A stretch of DNA of 64,000 bases from an uncultured Clostridia bacterium (GTDB lineage Bacteria; Bacillota; Clostridia; Christensenellales; Pumilibacteraceae): NCBI GenBank assembly GCA_947178255.1, contig CAMWXP010000003.1, forward strand, positions 1 through 64,000, written 5' to 3'. Position numbers and translations under genes: made by a program. Shown here one piece after another: positions 62,344-64,000 of this stretch. How positions within the stretch are numbered: position 1 is the first letter of the stretch; the number at the start of each line of letters is the position of its first letter. The notes below the pieces were generated by a model. The model saw only the letters and a list, made by a program, of their open reading frames with translations, made no database searches and was not told the origin of the DNA.

Positions 62344-62555
62344 TTACCTTTCACCTTATCCCTTCGTTTGGCTGTTTCTATCGACTTGGGCACGATTGCC
62401 GCGCCGATAGCCGCGTGCAGCTCGTCAAGGCATTTGTCGCACGCATAAATTCGACTGCGTATGCCCACGCGGTCGAACTTGATCGCCTTTGTCGCGCGGT
62501 TTTTGCACGCGCCCAGCTCGCACCTAACGTGCGTATTACATTCCGTTACTTCCAT
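62340..62555 (-). CDS. Small Cys-rich phage protein
   Basis: 71 residues with CNTHVRCELGACKNRATK and IYACDKCLDEL: C-x5-C-x4-C and C-x2-C suggest a zinc ribbon. Function unknown; it lies between a terminase-linked gene and portal. Confidence 0.7.
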   Translation of the reverse strand: MEVTECNTHVRCELGACKNRATKAIKFDRVGIRSRIYACDKCLDELHAAIGAAIVPKSIETAKRRDKVKGK

Positions 62556-62588
62556 AAAACCTCCATGTTTTTGTGAATAATAAAACGG

Positions 62589-62861
62589 CTATTCGCCGTC
62601 TTTAACACCTATGTTGTATAACTGATTAATTAAACGCTTGCGCTCGGCTTCCAGCTGTTCGTCGGTAAGGTCGGACACGTCCCCGCCGTCTATAATCATC
62701 TTTGCGGCGGTCATGTCGGGCGGCACGTCCTTGGTTGTCACCTTGCGCTTGACAAGCTCCAACGAACCGTCCACCACAGCGTATTCCTCCACCGTCTCCT
62801 TAGCCTCGTACCCGCATGCACGCTTAACCACCGCGTCTAATATTTCGTCGCGCGTTTTCAC
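62589..62861 (-). CDS. Small phage protein after terminase
   Basis: 90 residues: KTRDEILDAVVKRACGYEAKETVEEYAVVDG, then VTTKDVPPDMTAAKMIIDGG and a helical end. This type is common next to TerL in Clostridia prophages. The GTG start overlaps the terminase stop (GTGA). Confidence 0.7.
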   Translation of the reverse strand: MKTRDEILDAVVKRACGYEAKETVEEYAVVDGSLELVKRKVTTKDVPPDMTAAKMIIDGGDVSDLTDEQLEAERKRLINQLYNIGVKDGE

Positions 62862-64000
62862 GTTTTCCCCCTTCCTCTACGCCTAATCAAACGTTCCTTA
62901 TCCAACTGTATTTCCGTCTTGATTTCTTCCCGTCGCGGCGGCGTAGGCCTGCTCATCAGGTAATACCTAAGCTCGTCAAGGCAATGGTCGTCGGTCTTTA
63001 CGGGACGGTCGCCGTTTCCCCAGCGATAGCTTTTTAGTTCGCGAATAAGATTTACGCAGCTGTCGAATATAAATAGGCGCGGCTTGCCGTCCGTCATAAG
63101 ATACTGCTTTACTCGGTTTATGCCGCTGAACAAGTCCTTGTCCACCCGCGTGTCTACGAGTATGCCGTTGTCGCAAAACAGCTCGGCAACCGACTTGTCG
63201 GCGTTCAGCGTGTGCTGCCCCGCCGCACTGTCGATTAGCGCTTCTATCCTGCCCGCGCGGTCGGTGTGCCAACCAATTGCTTCGCTTATCCTTTTAATCT
63301 CTCGCGCGTGGTAGTCGACGGACTTCCCCGCCTCGAAGTGCTCCGCCACAACGTACACGTTGCCGTCGTAGTCCACCGCGTACCAGTGGCATGACAGCGG
63401 ATTGTTTAGCCCGGGGTCGATGGACAGTCTGTCCTGCCAATCGGCGGGAATGGGCGTTGTCGACGGAATTACGTGCACGCGCTCGTCAAACTCGGTGTAC
63501 ACCGCGCCTTTGGCGTCCACAAACCGCCCGAACCGCCTAACGTCCCGCTCGGCGTCCGTCATTGCGGCGGACACGCGCTCAACCTCTTTTTCGTCAAGGT
63601 ACGGATTGTCCGCCCATTCCATAAAGATGTGCCACACCTCGGGATCGTTTTGGCTGTTCAGGTAAATGCGCTTATACACGAAGGTCAGCCCTAGCAGCGG
63701 CGTCATCGTGCCGAACAGCAGACCTTTTTTATCGACCACGCGCATGGCGCACTCGTCGTAAATATCCTCGGGCGGCTCCTCGTCAAACCACACGTAATCG
63801 AGCGACGCACCCGCAAACTTGTCACGCCCCGCCTCGCACGTTTTAAAGCCTATGGTGCTTACCGTGCCGAACACGTTCTTTACCGAAATGTAGTCAATAA
63901 TGCCGCCCGACGGGTTTTGGCTCTTGCCGCTTTCCATCACTATATCGACTATCCAGTCGGGGTTTAGATAGTGCAAAATCTTTTTTTGCGCGACCTCGCG
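62858..64000 (-). CDS. Phage terminase large subunit (partial, runs off right edge)
   Basis: 381 codons of the C-terminal part are present and the frame stays open to the edge (REVAQKKILHYLNPDW). ATPase motor: the Walker B-like LDYVWFDEEPPEDIYDE and the coupling motif FGTMTPL. Nuclease: RLSIDPGLNNPLSCHWYAVD with the first metal Asp, EALIDSAAG and the late DDHCLDELRYYL. TerL pumps DNA into the capsid and cuts it. The Walker A part lies outside the window. Confidence 0.92.
   Translation of the reverse strand, partial: REVAQKKILHYLNPDWIVDIVMESGKSQNPSGGIIDYISVKNVFGTVSTIGFKTCEAGRDKFAGASLDYVWFDEEPPEDIYDECAMRVVDKKGLLFGTMTPLLGLTFVYKRIYLNSQNDPEVWHIFMEWADNPYLDEKEVERVSAAMTDAERDVRRFGRFVDAKGAVYTEFDERVHVIPSTTPIPADWQDRLSIDPGLNNPLSCHWYAVDYDGNVYVVAEHFEAGKSVDYHAREIKRISEAIGWHTDRAGRIEALIDSAAGQHTLNADKSVAELFCDNGILVDTRVDKDLFSGINRVKQYLMTDGKPRLFIFDSCVNLIRELKSYRWGNGDRPVKTDDHCLDELRYYLMSRPTPPRREEIKTEIQLDKERLIRRRGRGKT

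Larger units (their letters stand above)
54570..64000 (-). mobile_element. Prophage late operon of a short-tailed phage (partial)
   Basis: Fourteen tightly packed minus-strand genes in virion order: terminase, two small proteins, portal, scaffold, coat, head completion, propeller tail protein, small tail protein, BhlA-like holin, coiled-coil protein and a second holin. Starts and stops overlap in most pairs. There is no tape measure, sheath or tube gene, which suits a podovirus-like particle. The left end is near 54480-54565. Integrase, lysin and replication genes must lie beyond the right edge or are absent. Confidence 0.8.

Overview
The window reads as chromosome of an uncultured gut-type Clostridia (Bacillota) of moderate GC. 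The evidence is strong GGAGG ribosome sites, sigma-A promoters (TTGACA-N17-TATAAT), lipoboxes, BspA-type leucine-rich surface proteins with InlB-type repeats, an M60-like mucin-type peptidase, NAD-dependent lactate dehydrogenase, a PP2C/Ser-Thr kinase pair and ParE/ParC. I cannot place it more finely from sequence alone.

Layout. 1-13.8 kb: cell-surface and housekeeping genes (partial Cys-rich repeat lipoprotein, MMPL exporter, L-lactate dehydrogenase, a small XRE regulator between two MITE-like repeats, flavodoxin, a 1434-residue membrane-anchored M60-like peptidase, a large lipoprotein). 14-15.1 kb: tRNA-Ala, a tRNA-Ile fragment, tRNA-Ile and a very small AT-rich islet of two divergent HTH regulators bounded by a 36-bp direct repeat. 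15.1-22.5 kb: polA, coaE, a MacB-type ABC exporter and a lytic transglycosylase. 22.7-31.1 kb: three BspA-like LRR proteins; the third sits between the topoisomerase subunit A gene and a duplicated copy of that gene's 3' end. 31.3-38.4 kb: topoisomerase IV (parC, parE), trmL, a lipase-like hydrolase, murG. 38.4-47.2 kb: unknown membrane or low-complexity proteins, a full-length PurL-like protein that has lost its recognisable catalytic motifs, and a phosphatase/kinase pair. 47.4-54.4 kb: GIY-YIG nuclease inside repeats, MscL, and a phosphorelay operon (hybrid kinase, REC-HD-GYP-PAS-GGDEF regulator, HPt). 54.5-64.0 kb: the late operon of a short-tailed prophage, running off the right edge at the terminase gene.

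Themes. (1) At least four dispersed repeat families fill nearly every intergenic gap and sometimes encode the C-termini of genes. (2) Several genes (MMPL, polA, the 40.6-kb membrane protein, the GIY-YIG gene, perhaps the transglycosylase) have a promoter whose -10 box ends 6-7 nt before the start codon and have no ribosome site, so leaderless mRNAs are likely. (3) Two loci, the tRNA-Ile 3' end and the parC 3' end, look like integration points where the end of the host gene is duplicated around a small cargo. (4) The most unusual single gene is the PurL-like pseudoenzyme, expressed from a consensus promoter with a small unknown partner and probably initiated at an AUU codon.
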